Source: Gambelia wislizenii
Taxonomy: Eukaryota > Chordata > Lepidosauria > Squamata > Crotaphytidae
Direction: 5' to 3'
Length of the DNA stretch: 64,000 nucleotides
NCBI GenBank assembly: GCA_030847615.1
Contig: JAUMIR010000002.1
Coordinates: forward strand, 285,800,028-285,864,027
Below are positions 46,441-57,544 of the stretch, one piece after another. A program made the translations under genes and the position numbers. Each line of letters starts with the position of its first letter. Position 1 is the first letter of the stretch. The notes below the pieces were generated by a model that was given only the letters and a program-made list of their open reading frames with translations, did not search any database and was not told the origin of the DNA.

Positions 46441-47880
46441 CAGGCCTTCGCGGGGCCTCCGGGGGTCCCGCGAAGGCCTCCCCACCCCTCCCCAGGCCTT
46501 CGCGGGGCCTCCGGAGGGCCTCCGGGGGTCCCGCGAAGGCCTTCGCACCGCTCCCCAGGCCTTCGCGGGGCCTCCGGAGGGCCTCCGGGGGTCCCGCGAA
46601 GGCCTTCGCACCGCTCCCCAGGCCTTCGCGGGGCCTCCGGAGGGCCTCCGGGGGTCCCGCGAAGGCCTCCCCACCCCTCCCCAGGCCTTCGCGGGGCCTC
46701 CGGAGGGCCTCCGGGGGTCCCGCGAAGGCCTCCCCACCGCTCCCCAGGCCTTCGCGGGGCCTCCGGAGGGCCTCCGGAGGGCCTCCGGGGGTCCCGCGAA
46801 GGCCTCCCCACCCCTCCCCAGGCCTTCGCGGGGCTTCCGGAGGGCCTCCGGGGGTCCCGCGAAGGCCTCCCCACCGCTCCCCAGGCCTTCGCGGGGCCTC
46901 CGGAGGGCCTCCGGGCGTCCCGCGAAGGCCTCCCCACCCCTCCCCAGGCCTTCGCGGGGCCTCCGGAGGGCCTCCGGGGGTCCCGCGAAGGCCTCCCCAC
47001 CGCTCCCCAGGCCTTCGCGGGGCCTCCGGAGGGCCTCCGGGGGTCCCGCGAAGGCCTCCCCACCGCTCCCCAGGCCTTCGCGGGGCCTCCGGAGGGCCTC
47101 CGGGGGTCCCGCGAAGGCCTCCCCACCGCTCCCCAGGCCTTCGCGGGGCCTCCGGAGGGCCTCCGGAGGGCCTGGGGAGCTGTGGGGAGGCCTTCGCGGG
47201 ACCCCCGGAGGCCCTCCGGGGGTCCCGCGAAGGCCTCCCCACCCCTCCCCAGGCCTTCGCGGGGCCTCCGGAGGGCCTCCGGGCGTCCCGCGAAGGCCTC
47301 CCCACCCCTCCCCAAGCCTTCGCGGGGCCTCCGGAGGGCCTCCGGGGGTCCCGCGAAGGCCTTCGCACCGCTCCCCAGGCCTTCGCGGGGCCTCCGGAGG
47401 GCCTCCGGGGGTCCCGCGAAGGCCTCCCCACCGCTCCCCAGGCCTTCACGGGGCCTCCGGAGGGCCTCCGGAGGGCCTGGGGAGCGGTGGGGAGGCCTTC
47501 GCGGGACCCCCGGAGGCCCTCCGGGGGTCCCGCGAAGGCCTCCCCACCCCTCCCCAGGCCTTCGCGGGGCCTCCGGAGGGCCTCCGGGCGTCCCGCGAAG
47601 GCCTCCCCACCCCTCCCCAGGCCTTCGCGGGGCCTCCGGAGGGCCTCCGGGGGTCCCGCGAAGGCCTTCGCACCGCTCCCCAGGCCTTCGCGGGGCCTCC
47701 GGAGGGCCTCCGGGGGTCCCGCGAAGGCCTCCCCACCCCTCCCCAGGCCTTCGCGGGGCCTCCGGAGGGCCTCCGGGGGTCCCGCGAAGGCCTCCCCACC
47801 CCTCCCCAGGCCTTCGCGGGGCCTCCGGAGGGCCTCCGGGGGTCCCACGAAGGCCTCCCCACCCCTCCCCAGGTCTTTCA
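46441..47880 (+). repeat. Minisatellite block 2 (63-bp unit, higher-order structure)
   Basis: About 22 units built from CAGGCCTTCGCGGGGCCTCC, GGAGGGCCTCC, GGGGGTCCCGCGAAGG and CCTCCCCACC(C/G)CTCCC. 63 bp equals 21 codons, so units lacking stops give long open frames on both strands. Units differ at fixed places (CACCGCT or CACCCCT; GGGGGTCC or GGGCGTCC; CCTTCGCA or CCTCCCCA). Short inverted blocks begin at about 47171 and 47476, and the order of variants after each is nearly the same. Confidence 0.95.
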
Positions 47881-47999
47881 CGGGGCCTCTGGAGGCCCCG
47901 TGTCGCGGTTTTGGGGGGGCCTGGGGGGGCCCTCACAAAACCGCGAATAACCGAAACCGCGAATGTCAAGTTCGCGAATGTGGAGGGACAACTGTATAG

Positions 48000-48490
48000 A
48001 TGATAACAGCTGCATGTATCATCTTGGCACAAAATGGAAACAAAAAGTCCACTGATTGATGATTGGCTGCTAAAACTAAAAGACATGAAAGACATGGACA
48101 TGCTAACACACTTAATAAACAGAAAACATTTAGGCAAAGTGGAAGAAGAGTGGCTCCCTATGGTTGAATACTGGGCAAAAATTTGGGGAGCAAAAGGAGA
48201 ATTGTTATAAAAGAGCATTAAAATAAAATAAAAAGAGGGAAAGAGTGAATGGCTGTAAAACTTAAGGGTAAAAGTAGAGAACGGCATTAAGTAAATGGTA
48301 ATTATTTTTAAATGAATATGTAGAACAAATTTAGAATAGATATCAATGTTCATTGAAGCAGATAAAATATGTAAGCCATCCTGCTTGCCGAGGTAACAAA
48401 TGGAAGTTAAGAAAGAACGGAAGATTAAATACATTTAATAAGAAATTGTAATTATATAGGAAAGAACACATACAAGAGGAAAACAGGTTA
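48000..48490 (+). mobile_element. L1 LINE ORF2 end and 3' region
   Basis: Continues the L1 of 45131-45441: ITAACIILAQ, a one-base frameshift in an A run, then KQKVPLIDDWLLKLKDM-like sequence, VEEEWLPMVEYWAKIWG and a stop near 48208, followed by an A-rich 3' region. Bridging the two insertions gives KIILY then ITAAC, as in L1. Confidence 0.8.
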
Positions 48491-48722
48491 ATGGAACAAT
48501 TTTTGTTTTATTTTATTTACTTATATTATTATTATGCATTTCACAAGCTTTCATGATTTTCTATATGAACAAACAGATATTTTTTTCTCCTTTTGTGATA
48601 AATATTTATTTAAATATTTATTGGGGGGAAGCATTTTGTTTATATGGCTAGAAATAATATGGCTAGAAGTAACAGTGATCCCGTCCCCCACAAGCCACAT
48701 GCAACCACGCTGTAATGAATTA

Positions 48723-49374
48723 CAATCGTCCCTCCACATTTGCGGGGGTTAGGGGCACAAGACCCCCACGAATGTAAAAAAAATGAAAATAAAAATAGGC
48801 CTCGCCACTGCCCCACTGCCCTTCCCAAAGTGATGACGGTTCTCTGGAAGACTCGTTGCCGCTTTTCACCCACCTTTATTTATTTGGGAAGTGCGGGGGG
48901 TGGGCAAAAAGTGGCAACGAAGCTCCCAGAGCCCCATTGTCGCTTTGGGAAGGGAGAGGTGGGTGGGGGGAAAGCGGCAACCAGGCTCCCAGAGCCCCAT
49001 CATTGCTTTAGGAAGGACAAAGCAGTGACCAGGCTCCCAGCGCCCCATCGTCTCTTTGGGAAGGGAGGGTTGGGTGGGGGAAAAGTGACGACAAGGCTCC
49101 CAGAGCCCTGTCTCCGCCTTGGGAAGGCCGGGTGGGTGGGTGGGCGAAAAGCCCTTTTCTGTCCACCCACCCCACGCCCTTCCCACCCCCCGGAGCCAAG
49201 CCCCAGGAGAGCGGGGAGTTGGGCGCATTGTTTGTTTCGGGAGCGCTCCATTTAAATCGGCTGCCCTCCCTTATGTGCGAGGGAGAGAAGCTGATTTAAA
49301 TGGGGTGTTTGCTGAGCAAACCACGAATAGGTGGAACCGCAAAAGTGAAAGCCACAAATGTGGAGGGACAAATG
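48723..49374. mobile_element. Pogo/Tigger-like nonautonomous element with a second kind of internal array
   Basis: The ends CAATCGTCCCTCCACATTTG and CACAAATGTGGAGGGACAAA followed by TG are inverted, with TA flanks at 48721-48722 and 49375-49376. The subterminal hairpin GCGGGGGTTAG and AGACCCCCAC matches the 45788 element. The interior (about 48830-49200) is an imperfect tandem repeat near 64 bp with GGCTCCCAGAGCCCC and TTTGGGAAGGGAG, unlike the array in the larger element. Confidence 0.85.
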
Positions 49375-49376
49375 TA

Positions 49377-51645
49377 CATCCATTTCAATCTGGTGTGAGG
49401 CCTGGCTATGGACCGAGACAGCGTTGGCCACCTTGGTGGATGACCTACGCAGGGAACTGGACAGGAGCAGTGTGTCCCTGTTGGTTTTGCTGGACCTTCA
49501 GCAGGTTTCAATATCATCGCCCATGGTATCCTTCTGGGCCCACCTTGCTGGGATGGAAATTGGAGCATTGTTTTACAGTGGCTCTGTTCCTCCCTAGAAG
49601 GGAGAATCCAAAAGGTAGTGCTGGGGAACTCCTGCTCTACCCTCTGCCTGTGGGGTTCCTCATGGTAGGCTTGCCATTAGTCCCAAAAATCAGGAAAATC
49701 CCGGATTGAAGGGTCTGAAAATTGTCCCATCTGGCTGGGCTGCTTGAAGCAGCAGATCCCGATTCCTCCAGCTTCCTCACTTTGGGCCCCCAAAGGGAGG
49801 GCAGGAGGCGAAGGCAGCTGAGGGGAGAAGGAGGAGGGTGGGAGGGGGAAAGGAGACACTTCCCCAGAGGGAAAAAGGCTCCCATTGGGGCTGCAGCCAC
49901 CACCACCACCAACAACAAAAAGTTAAGAGCTCCAGAGAGCAGCCCAAAGGCTCGGGCCAGAGGGGGATGGTCTGGGGGAGGGGGAGGGAGGGGGAAGGGG
50001 TGGGTGGCCCAGTGGGCACAGAGGGGGCTTCTGTTCTCCCAAAGGTTAAGAGAAGCAAGCACTTAGCTCCCAAGAGAGGCAGGAGTGGAGATGCTTCCTT
50101 TCACATGTCCTGAAGGGGAGAGGGGGAGGGGAGACTCCCTTGGCAAGGAGGAGCAGGAGGAAGAGGGAGAGTGGCTCAGTGGGTGGAGCAGGCAGGGGAG
50201 AAGGAGGTAAGGGGGGACATTTGTCGGGAGGGGGAAGGGGTACTGTGTAATAGTGAAAAAATATCAAAGTACCTTGATGAAGTGCAGAGTTCTGAAAAGT
50301 ACAATTGGTACAAGACACCTTAAACTACTAATATATGCAATAAAACAAGGTTAAATGTCAAATGTGTGTGTGGGATTTCTTGTTTTTTGTTGATATTCCC
50401 CCCATTCCAGTCCTGTATACTTTTGTCTCGGTTTTGTGGCAGGGAATTATGGCAACCCTACCTCAGGGTTCTGTTTTGCCCTCTATGGTATTTAACATAT
50501 ACTGTACTTGAAACCACTTGGAGTGGTCGTCCAGAGTTTTGGGTTGAGGTGCCATCAATATGTGGATGACCCCCAACTCTACCTCTCCTTTCCACCCCAA
50601 TCCAAGGAGGCTGTCCTGGTCCTAAACCGCCTGTCATCAGTAATGGACTGGATGAAGGCAAACAAAATGAAATTTAATCCAGACAAGTCAGAGGTGCTCT
50701 TAGTCAGTCAGAAGGCAGATCAGGGAATAGGGATTCAGGCTGTGTTAGATGGGGTTACACTCCCCCTAAAGACACAGGTTAGCATTTTGGGGTACTCCTG
50801 GACTCAGCTGTGAACCTAAAGGTCCAGGTTTCTGTGGTGCCCAGGGGTGCTTTGAACATTTAAAGTTTGTGCAACAACTGCACCCATTCCTTGAGATGCT
50901 AGATCTGACCACAGTGGTACATGCCTTGGTTACACCCTGTTTGGATTACTGTAACGCACGCTACTTGGGGCTGCCGTTGAAGAGTGTTCGGAAACTTCAG
51001 CTGGTCCAAAGAGTTGCAGCTAGACTGTTCCTCTGAGGCAGGCTACAGAGACTATACTACACCCTGTTGAAACATCTCCACTGACAGACAGTTTGTTTCC
51101 AGGTACAATTCAAAGTGCTGGTTATGACCTATAAAGCCCTATATGGCTCAGATCCAGACTATTTAGCAGACCATATCTCCCTGTATGAGCCAGCTCAGGC
51201 TCTGGGATCATCAGGAGAGGCCCTTCTCTCAATCCCACCACCATCACAAGCATGGGTGGTGGGGATGCAAGAGAGGGCCTCCTCAGTGGCTGCTCCTATA
51301 CTCTAGAACTCCCTTCCCAAGAAGGCCAAAATGGGATCCTCCTTGTTCTTCATAAAGTAGGCTAAAACTTTTTTATTCTGACAGGCTTTTAAAACAGAAT
51401 TTTTTTAAAAAAAACAGGCTAGAGGGTGCTGTACTGCTTTAACTGAATTGTTTTGAGAGCTTTTATCCTTTTAAATTGCATTTTATTTTTTTAACTGAGG
51501 TGTGGATTGTTTTAATGCTGTAAATAGTTTAATTCTATTTTAATGTTCACTTTTTGTATGTTTTTAATGGTATTGTTCTTTTAAATTTTTAGCTGCTTTG
51601 AGTCGCAATTTTGGGGGGAAAGCAGAATAATAATAACAATAGCAG
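49377..51645 (+). mobile_element. L2-clade LINE, 5'-truncated, split by a hAT element
   Basis: The first part (49377-49665) encodes FQSGVRPGYG, ALATLVDDL and SVSLLVLLDL of the RT, stopping inside the GVPQG motif. The second part (from 50461) continues as LPSMVFNIYLKPLG-like sequence, CHQYVDDPQLYLSFPP (catalytic box), MKFNPDKSEVLLV and KVLVMTYKALYGSDPDYLAD. The 3' end near 51640 has AGCTGCTTTGAGTCGCAATT and an AATAATAATAA tail. Several frameshifts and a D-to-P change after YVDD make it inactive. Confidence 0.88.
49666..50460. mobile_element. hAT-like nonautonomous element inside L2
   Basis: The ends TAGGCTTGCCATTAGTCCC and GGGAATTATGGCAACCCTA are inverted repeats with few mismatches. Flanks are CCTCATGG (49658-49665) and CCTCAGGG (50461-50468), an 8-bp duplication matching at 7 positions. 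It splits the GVPQG codons of the L2 RT. The interior is purine/pyrimidine-asymmetric (GGGGGAGGGGG, CACCACCACC) with no transposase. Confidence 0.88.
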
Positions 51646-52334
51646 CAGCAACAACAGCAACCACTATCTGGTAGGGAAATGTCATAGTGCTGTGGCATAC
51701 AAAAGGCAGCCAGGTGCCAGAAAACTAGCCCATGAATCTCTTCATTAGCCCACCCAGGGCACACATACATACATCCTTGCTCAACTGCAAAAGAAATTCA
51801 TATTGGCAGCCTGAAAACAAATGTACCCAACTGTGAAAGGAATTCAAATAGAGAGAGGTAGCAATATTTCTAAAAGTATTCCTAAAGGAGTATATAACCT
51901 GAAACTTACATGACCCAAACTCTTCCAGTCACATAGAGGAAGCGAGGATGCAGATATATATCTATACATGACTTGAGAATTAATTTTCTGACTAAAGCTG
52001 CATTTAAACACCACTTTGCAAAATCAGCTGGTATAGAATGCAGGGCTACTTGTGAGTAGGGTATGGGACAGCAGAGGCAATTTGCCCTGGGCCCTGCAAA
52101 CAAGATCTTCCTCAGTTTCTTATAGCATTAACCCCAGCCCTGACTCTACCATATTGTTCACCAGAAGCCCCTAAATGCATGGATCTGTCTTTCTAGGAGG
52201 TAGTAGCAGGGCTGTCAACGTGACAGCTGCCTGGTCCCCATAAACTCTTCTGGATGGCCCTGGTAGGTTTTTCTGAGGACCAGACATTCAGAAGTGGTGG
52301 TATATGGACTGAGCAGGGGCAAGTGTATTTCTGC
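51646..52334. other. No gene seen
   Basis: An imperfect run of AGCAGCAGCAACAACAGCAA type lies at about 51640-51662, directly after the L2 tail. The rest is unassigned. Confidence 0.4.
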
Positions 52335-52547
52335 ATGTTCCTTCACGTCGGCTGTCAACTTATGGCGACCGCGTGAATTTCTTAGCCAGGGAACACTCAG
52401 AGGTAGTTTTGCCAGTTCTTTCCTCTGAAATATAGCTGACAGCACCTGGCCTTTGTTGGCGGTCTCCCATCCAAGTACTAACCAGGGCTGACCCTGCCTA
52501 GCTTCCAAGATCAGACAGGATTACTTGCCTTTAGGGTATTTAGGTCC
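52335..52547 (-). mobile_element. 5S-rRNA-derived SINE
   Basis: On the minus strand the head at about 52545-52455 reads GATCTTGGAAGCTAGGCAGG and TTAGTACTTGGATGGGAGAC, unmistakably the internal promoter half of 5S rRNA. The body has CAGAGGAAAGAACTGGC and the tail CGGTCGCCATAAGTTGAC, BovB-like. It is a SINE, not a working 5S gene. Such elements are described from squamates. Confidence 0.9.
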
Positions 52548-52599
52548 TTTTGCAGGCAAACAAGAACCTCACCCTAAAATTGTGGGGGAATGAGCCCCC

Positions 52600-53160
52600 C
52601 TCACTGGGTCCACATTATCCACGGTGTTCAGAATATATCACACCAATACTGTATGAGCTGCATTGGCTGCCTATAAGTTTCCAGGCTCAACAACAAAATA
52701 CTGATGCTATCTTTCAAAATCCTAAAAGTTTGGGAACTAGGTTATCTGAATGTCAGCCTGCATCCCTCTGAACTTACCCAGATTTTAAGATTGACCTCTG
52801 ATGCTCTGCTCTCAGGCCTGCTGTCTAAAGCCACCATAGTGGAGACAGTAGACTGCTAGGCCACATATTTTTGAAACTCTCCTAAAAGAAGTATGTAGGG
52901 CCCCATCCTTGTCAGTTTTAATAATACTTAATATTTATAGCACATTTCAAATGTTTAGCTTGCTTTCTGTATATAATGTAGTTATAATCGTAAACAGTTC
53001 TGGATGGTAGACCTATATTATTACCTCTGCCTTGCTGGCGGATGGCTGAGAACAGAAGTTTGACTAATGCCAGCTGGTGGACAGTGATAGGTGTGAGATT
53101 TGAACTGGAGGTCTACTAGGCTGCAGTCATGATCCATGAGCAGAGTTAGATATCCCAATG
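52600..53160 (+). mobile_element. L2/CR1-type LINE fragment
   Basis: EYITPILYELHWLPISFQAQ is encoded at about 52630-52690, the post-RT region of L2-like elements. Sequence to about 53160 may be the decayed remainder. Confidence 0.6.
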
Positions 53161-54429
53161 TTTCAATTTGTAATAAAAACAGCTGTGGGGAGAAGTGCAG
53201 AAAAGCACCCTTCCCACCCTTTCTGATTTAAATCTTTCCTTCCATTAAGCCATTATAGGTTTTATTGTAGTAGATATACATTCAAGTGAAAAAAACAGTT
53301 TTAACAAACAAAATCGTTATCCAGTGCATTGAAAAGTTTTCTGAAGGAGAATGAGACATGAATACTTTTAAGAAAAATTAGAACTGTTGGGAGATCCAGT
53401 CACAGGCTGGCTTTGAACAAGGGTGATAGAACAGTGTTCATTGAATACAAAGTATTTATTTCTTTAAAGGGCACGGTGATGAATTCTCTCACACATTTAG
53501 GGGTACATGAACTCCCAGTAGAAAAAGAACTGATCTGGAATTTCCAAACTTGAGAATCTTTAGCTAACCTTCAGTGTCCATGCAAGTTTCATTCCTTATT
53601 TTTAAGCACATTGTCTATAGAAAAAAAAGGGACAGAAATGCCATTCCTGATAAGTCTGATATACACTCTTGTTTTATGCACTAGCTTTAAAGTTAGCTTG
53701 TATTGAGTTCCATGTCTTATCTATGTGATGAAATAGTCAAGGATGTTAATTGTCCACCTTCAAATAAGCCATTCATCCCTAAGTCCAACAAAGCTTCTTT
53801 GTGGAAAAGCCATTGGGGAATGGCTTGCAGGCATTTCAGGGTGTGTTTTTTTCTCCCAGCAAACTGAATTTCCAGTCCTACATAAAGACAGTTTTGTTTA
53901 TTTTTTTAAACTCCAAAATAAAATAATTCATATTAAAAATTATGATGAGCAGTTGAAAATTACTTACAGGGAGGATATAGATCAGAAATACCACTTCCTC
54001 TAATATTAGCTTAATTCAGTTAAAATTAACAAACAAAAACTTAAGGACAAAACCCTGCAAAAATCCCATAAAAAAAACTGGTGGCCCATTTATACAAGGC
54101 AATAAAATGTGGATTGATGTGCACTAATGCCAATTCACAGCAGCTTTCATTTGTCTCCACAGTTTTTTGGCAAGATTTTTTTGGTCCCTGGCACTTTGGT
54201 GATTGCTGCCTCCCCATATCTGATAGCCTGAGAAGCAATGATTTAAGTGGTCTTTTCCAAGCCATGATCTGCCATGCTCAGCTCATTTGCATTCTGGAGA
54301 TAATAGCTTTAAGAGGGGTACTGCACCAGTCTTTTGCAGCAAATAATTCTGGCATAAGCTTTTGTGGGCTACAGTCTACTTCCTTGGATGTATGAAGCAG
54401 GTATTTAAAACTGTAAACAGGTCAGTGGA
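53161..54429. other. No gene recognised
   Basis: AT-rich. At 54330-54390 CTGGCATAAGCTTTTGTGGG followed by ACAGTCTACTTCCTTGGATG resembles a dispersed reptile repeat end, family unsure. Confidence 0.4.
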
Positions 54430-54915
54430 ATTGATTGATTAATCTCATTTATATCTTGCCTTCGTCCCATAGCTGTGATACAGGGTGGCTTCCAACATAA
54501 TTTAAAAAACAAGTACCAATAAAAGAAATAAATTGTACACATTAAAATACAAATTAAACTGGTCATACTGTTAACTACAAATTAAAACAGCTTTAAATTC
54601 TTCAATAATAATGAATGAAATTAAATATTTCAGAAGTCTACCTTGTGCATTTAAAACCAATGTCTGTACTGAGTTCTGAATTCCCAAAGATCTACCTGAA
54701 TAGAAATGTCTTTGGCTTCTGATGGAAGGACAATAAGCAAGGGACTAATCTAGTCTCACTCAGAAGGAAGTTTCATAATCTGGGAGTGACTGCCAAGAAG
54801 GGCCTCTCTCATTAACCATCCCTGGTGGGACCAAGAAAGGGCCTTTCTTGCACATTTCAAAGCCCAACCCAACATGTATGGGAGAATAGTGTGGATCCAA
54901 GTTGTCCAGGTATGA
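54430..54915 (-). mobile_element. L2-like LINE 3' end
   Basis: The minus strand ends with a tail like TGGGACGAAGGCAAGATATA. Upstream it has the late coding region around CCAGATTATGAAACTTCCTT, comparable to the LWNxLP region of L2. Diverged. Confidence 0.6.
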
Positions 54916-55007
54916 TAATAAAGTTCAGAAAGTATGGTTGGTGACAATTCTGTTTTAAAATTTAAGAGCTAATGGTTGAATATGATACATAATGCTTTTT
55001 GCTAGGA

Positions 55008-55246
55008 GACCCAACATGGTGTAGTATTTTGAGCATTGGACTATGATTCTGGAGACCAGGTCTGAATCCTCACTTTGCCATGGAAACCCACTGGGTAATC
55101 TTGGGCAAGTCATACTCTCTCAGCTTCAGAGGAAGGCAAGGGCAACCCCCACTTGAATAAATCTTGCCAAGAAAACCCCATGATAAATTGGCCTTGGGGT
55201 TACCATAAGTCAGAAATGATGTGAAGGCACACAGCAACAACAAGTG
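55008..55246 (+). mobile_element. tRNA-derived SINE (Sauria-SINE type)
   Basis: Head ACATGGTGTAGTATTTTGAG with A-box-like sequence, B-box-like GGTCTGAATCC, body CTTGGGCAAGTCATACTCTC, tail CATAAGTCAGAAATGATGTG and CAACAACAA. Confidence 0.9.
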
Positions 55247-57544
55247 CTTTTTAAAGTGTATACTGAAGTTCAACTGCCAACTTTTATTTTGAAGAAAAAT
55301 GGGTCTGTGGAACTCCAGCAAACAGAGGCAAATAGTGTTGGGGGCCTGGTTCAACAGGAAGGTAACATACACCTGAATTCAGAGCACATTCCAGATGAGT
55401 ATTATTTGACAATTTTTTACTTCAAAATGGAAATGGTCAGTTTACACACTTAAAAAAAACCCAACATGTTTATGTTAACATGCAGTTTGGACTTAAGATA
55501 ACAAAGTTACCATTTACAATGGCAATAGTTGGAGAAACACTATTAGCATTGCTAAGACAATTAAGGCAAGTAATTGGACAGTAAATCAGTATCTCAATTC
55601 ATGCATACACAAATAGAATCAAACTTTTTGATAAGTTGTGATTCAGTGTCATGTTGGAGCCTCCCTTTGACATTCCTCTGTTGCTGAAGAATGGCAACTT
55701 TCCAGGCAGCAGCAGAATGTCCTGGGAGGCGGAATGTCCTTGCACTCAATTCTGTATGTTGCTATTTTGTATTGTTAGATTAATATTACAGTACACGTAA
55801 TGTATTCTTCTGCACAGAGACTGACCTCTTTGTTCTATGTAGACAATTGAAGGCAGGTGATTGCATGCAGTATATGTATATGGGATATGAGGTGGTTACT
55901 AACGTAATGATAGTGTGGCTAGTACTGTATTATGAAGCTTGTGTCATAGTGTTGCCTGAATGGTTATGGGGACTTCTTGGTTGGCATGTGGATTTGTTGC
56001 TAGCTTTGGCATGTTTCTTTTGGGTGACCTGCATTTGGTAATGAATAGCAGCCAGCCTTGCATTTTTTAAAAAATGAGCCTCACTAATTGCATCTTCATT
56101 TCAGTATGCATTACTAGATGTATTCTGAAACATGCCCACCTATCAGTGACTCAGTTCAGTCTGAAATCTTAATTTTGGGACTAAATTTAACTTTAGACCT
56201 TTAGATCAAAATGGTCACCCCTGTTTTTTTAAAAATAAATAAGAAAAATAATATAGAGACAGTGGAGCATCTGCAGAGAAAAGTCAAAAAGAGGATTTAA
56301 GCAGCTTTCTTCCACGCAGTCACATTTTGCTCTAAACACCCTATTTCCCCCATAATATGTAACGGCATTCATAGTGAAGGCAAAGAATTTACTGACCACC
56401 CTGCATCCTATCTTGTTCAGGGTAGGTCCAATCATTAGGTATGGTAAGACAGAGCCGATTTCAGAACTTTCAGATCAAAGTTTGGGATACCTTTGAAGCA
56501 CCACAAACGGATGACAATTTCAGATACACTAATTTGGTTTTGAATTTTCCGACTGTATTATTTTGGGCTATGTTATGATAGCCACTAGAGGTCACATCAC
56601 ATCAGTATAATAAAATTGCTTCTGTGAATTATAAGAAACCAGGTGGAGTAAAATAATACATTTTGTATTTTATTATTGAAAAAAGAAAATAAACAAAACA
56701 TCCAGCTATATCACTTTAATCCTGGTTATAGCCAGACTGATTGGACAGATTGGCCTGTGAAACACTTTAGAAAACAAGGCTACTTCTCCTAAGAGTATAA
56801 TCTAGTTTGTTTTTATTCCATGCCATAGTAGTGTCCTGACTATGTACTGTAGCACACTAGTGTAATATATGAGAATTGCTAGCATGGAGCATAAAGTAAG
56901 CATGATACCTTATACATGATACCTTAGTTCAACTGAATCTGATTTTTTGTATGAGGCTGTAGTGCAATCCTTCCCAGGCTTCTGATAGCTGTGGCGTACT
57001 TCTCTTTTACAAAAGAAGTTTACCTTTTGCTCATGATTTATCATTCCCTTAAAGAGATTTCTGCAACTGTTTCTGCATGAGTCATTATTCTCATGTGCTT
57101 GTGCTACCTGGTGACTGGAAAGAGCCAAGTCCAGGAAAGGGACACATAAACACCGATGCAACAGACAGCTGATAATTCTCCTGCATCTTTTCATTGAAAA
57201 CAACTGCTATCCAGTTGCAACAAATGTGCTGCAGAAAAGCAGCCCAGTTTTACCTGCTGTCACCAGAACCACCAGCTGGGAGGACAACTGGAAGGAGACA
57301 AGGCCAGAGAAATGAATCATGGAAAGATACTGTGGGCATCCTCAACTGTGGGTTGGCATTGTGGGTTCACAGGTGTCTTGCTTTACAATTATTATTCTGT
57401 TATTCACTTCTATCTCATCTTTCTCCCAAGATGCAGATTAAAAACATACAGTAAATTATATTCTTTTAATACATTTGTATTGAGTGCATTTATTTCTTCT
57501 GTTTCACTAGCAATTATCCCACTTAGCACACCATTTTGGAATGA
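55247..57544. other. No gene recognised
   Basis: No supported exon or repeat in this 2.3 kb; AT-rich. Confidence 0.4.

Larger units (their letters stand above)
45788..47994. mobile_element. Giant pogo/Tigger-like nonautonomous element filled by a minisatellite
   Basis: The ends CAGTCGTCCCTTCACATTCG and CGCGAATGTGGAGGGACAAC followed by TG are inverted repeats, with TA at 45786-45787 and 47995-47996. A subterminal hairpin with a 15-bp perfect stem lies at 45800-45814 and 45827-45841. The same hairpin occurs, decayed, in the short copies and in the element at 48723, showing common origin. Between the ends lie about 2 kb of GC-rich tandem repeats and no transposase. It is inserted in the target L1 just after the 335-bp insertion. 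Confidence 0.88.

Noticed and set aside
45875..47880. CRISPR-like array
   Set aside because: There are no unique spacers; the whole unit repeats, and the setting is a vertebrate transposon.
46154..48434. Open frames of 521-678 codons on both strands as protein-coding genes
   Set aside because: They arise from a 63-bp repeat without stops. They overlap on opposite strands, lack splice or start context and run into transposon ends.
52440..52547. 5S rRNA gene
   Set aside because: Only the promoter half of 5S is present and it continues into a SINE body and tail.
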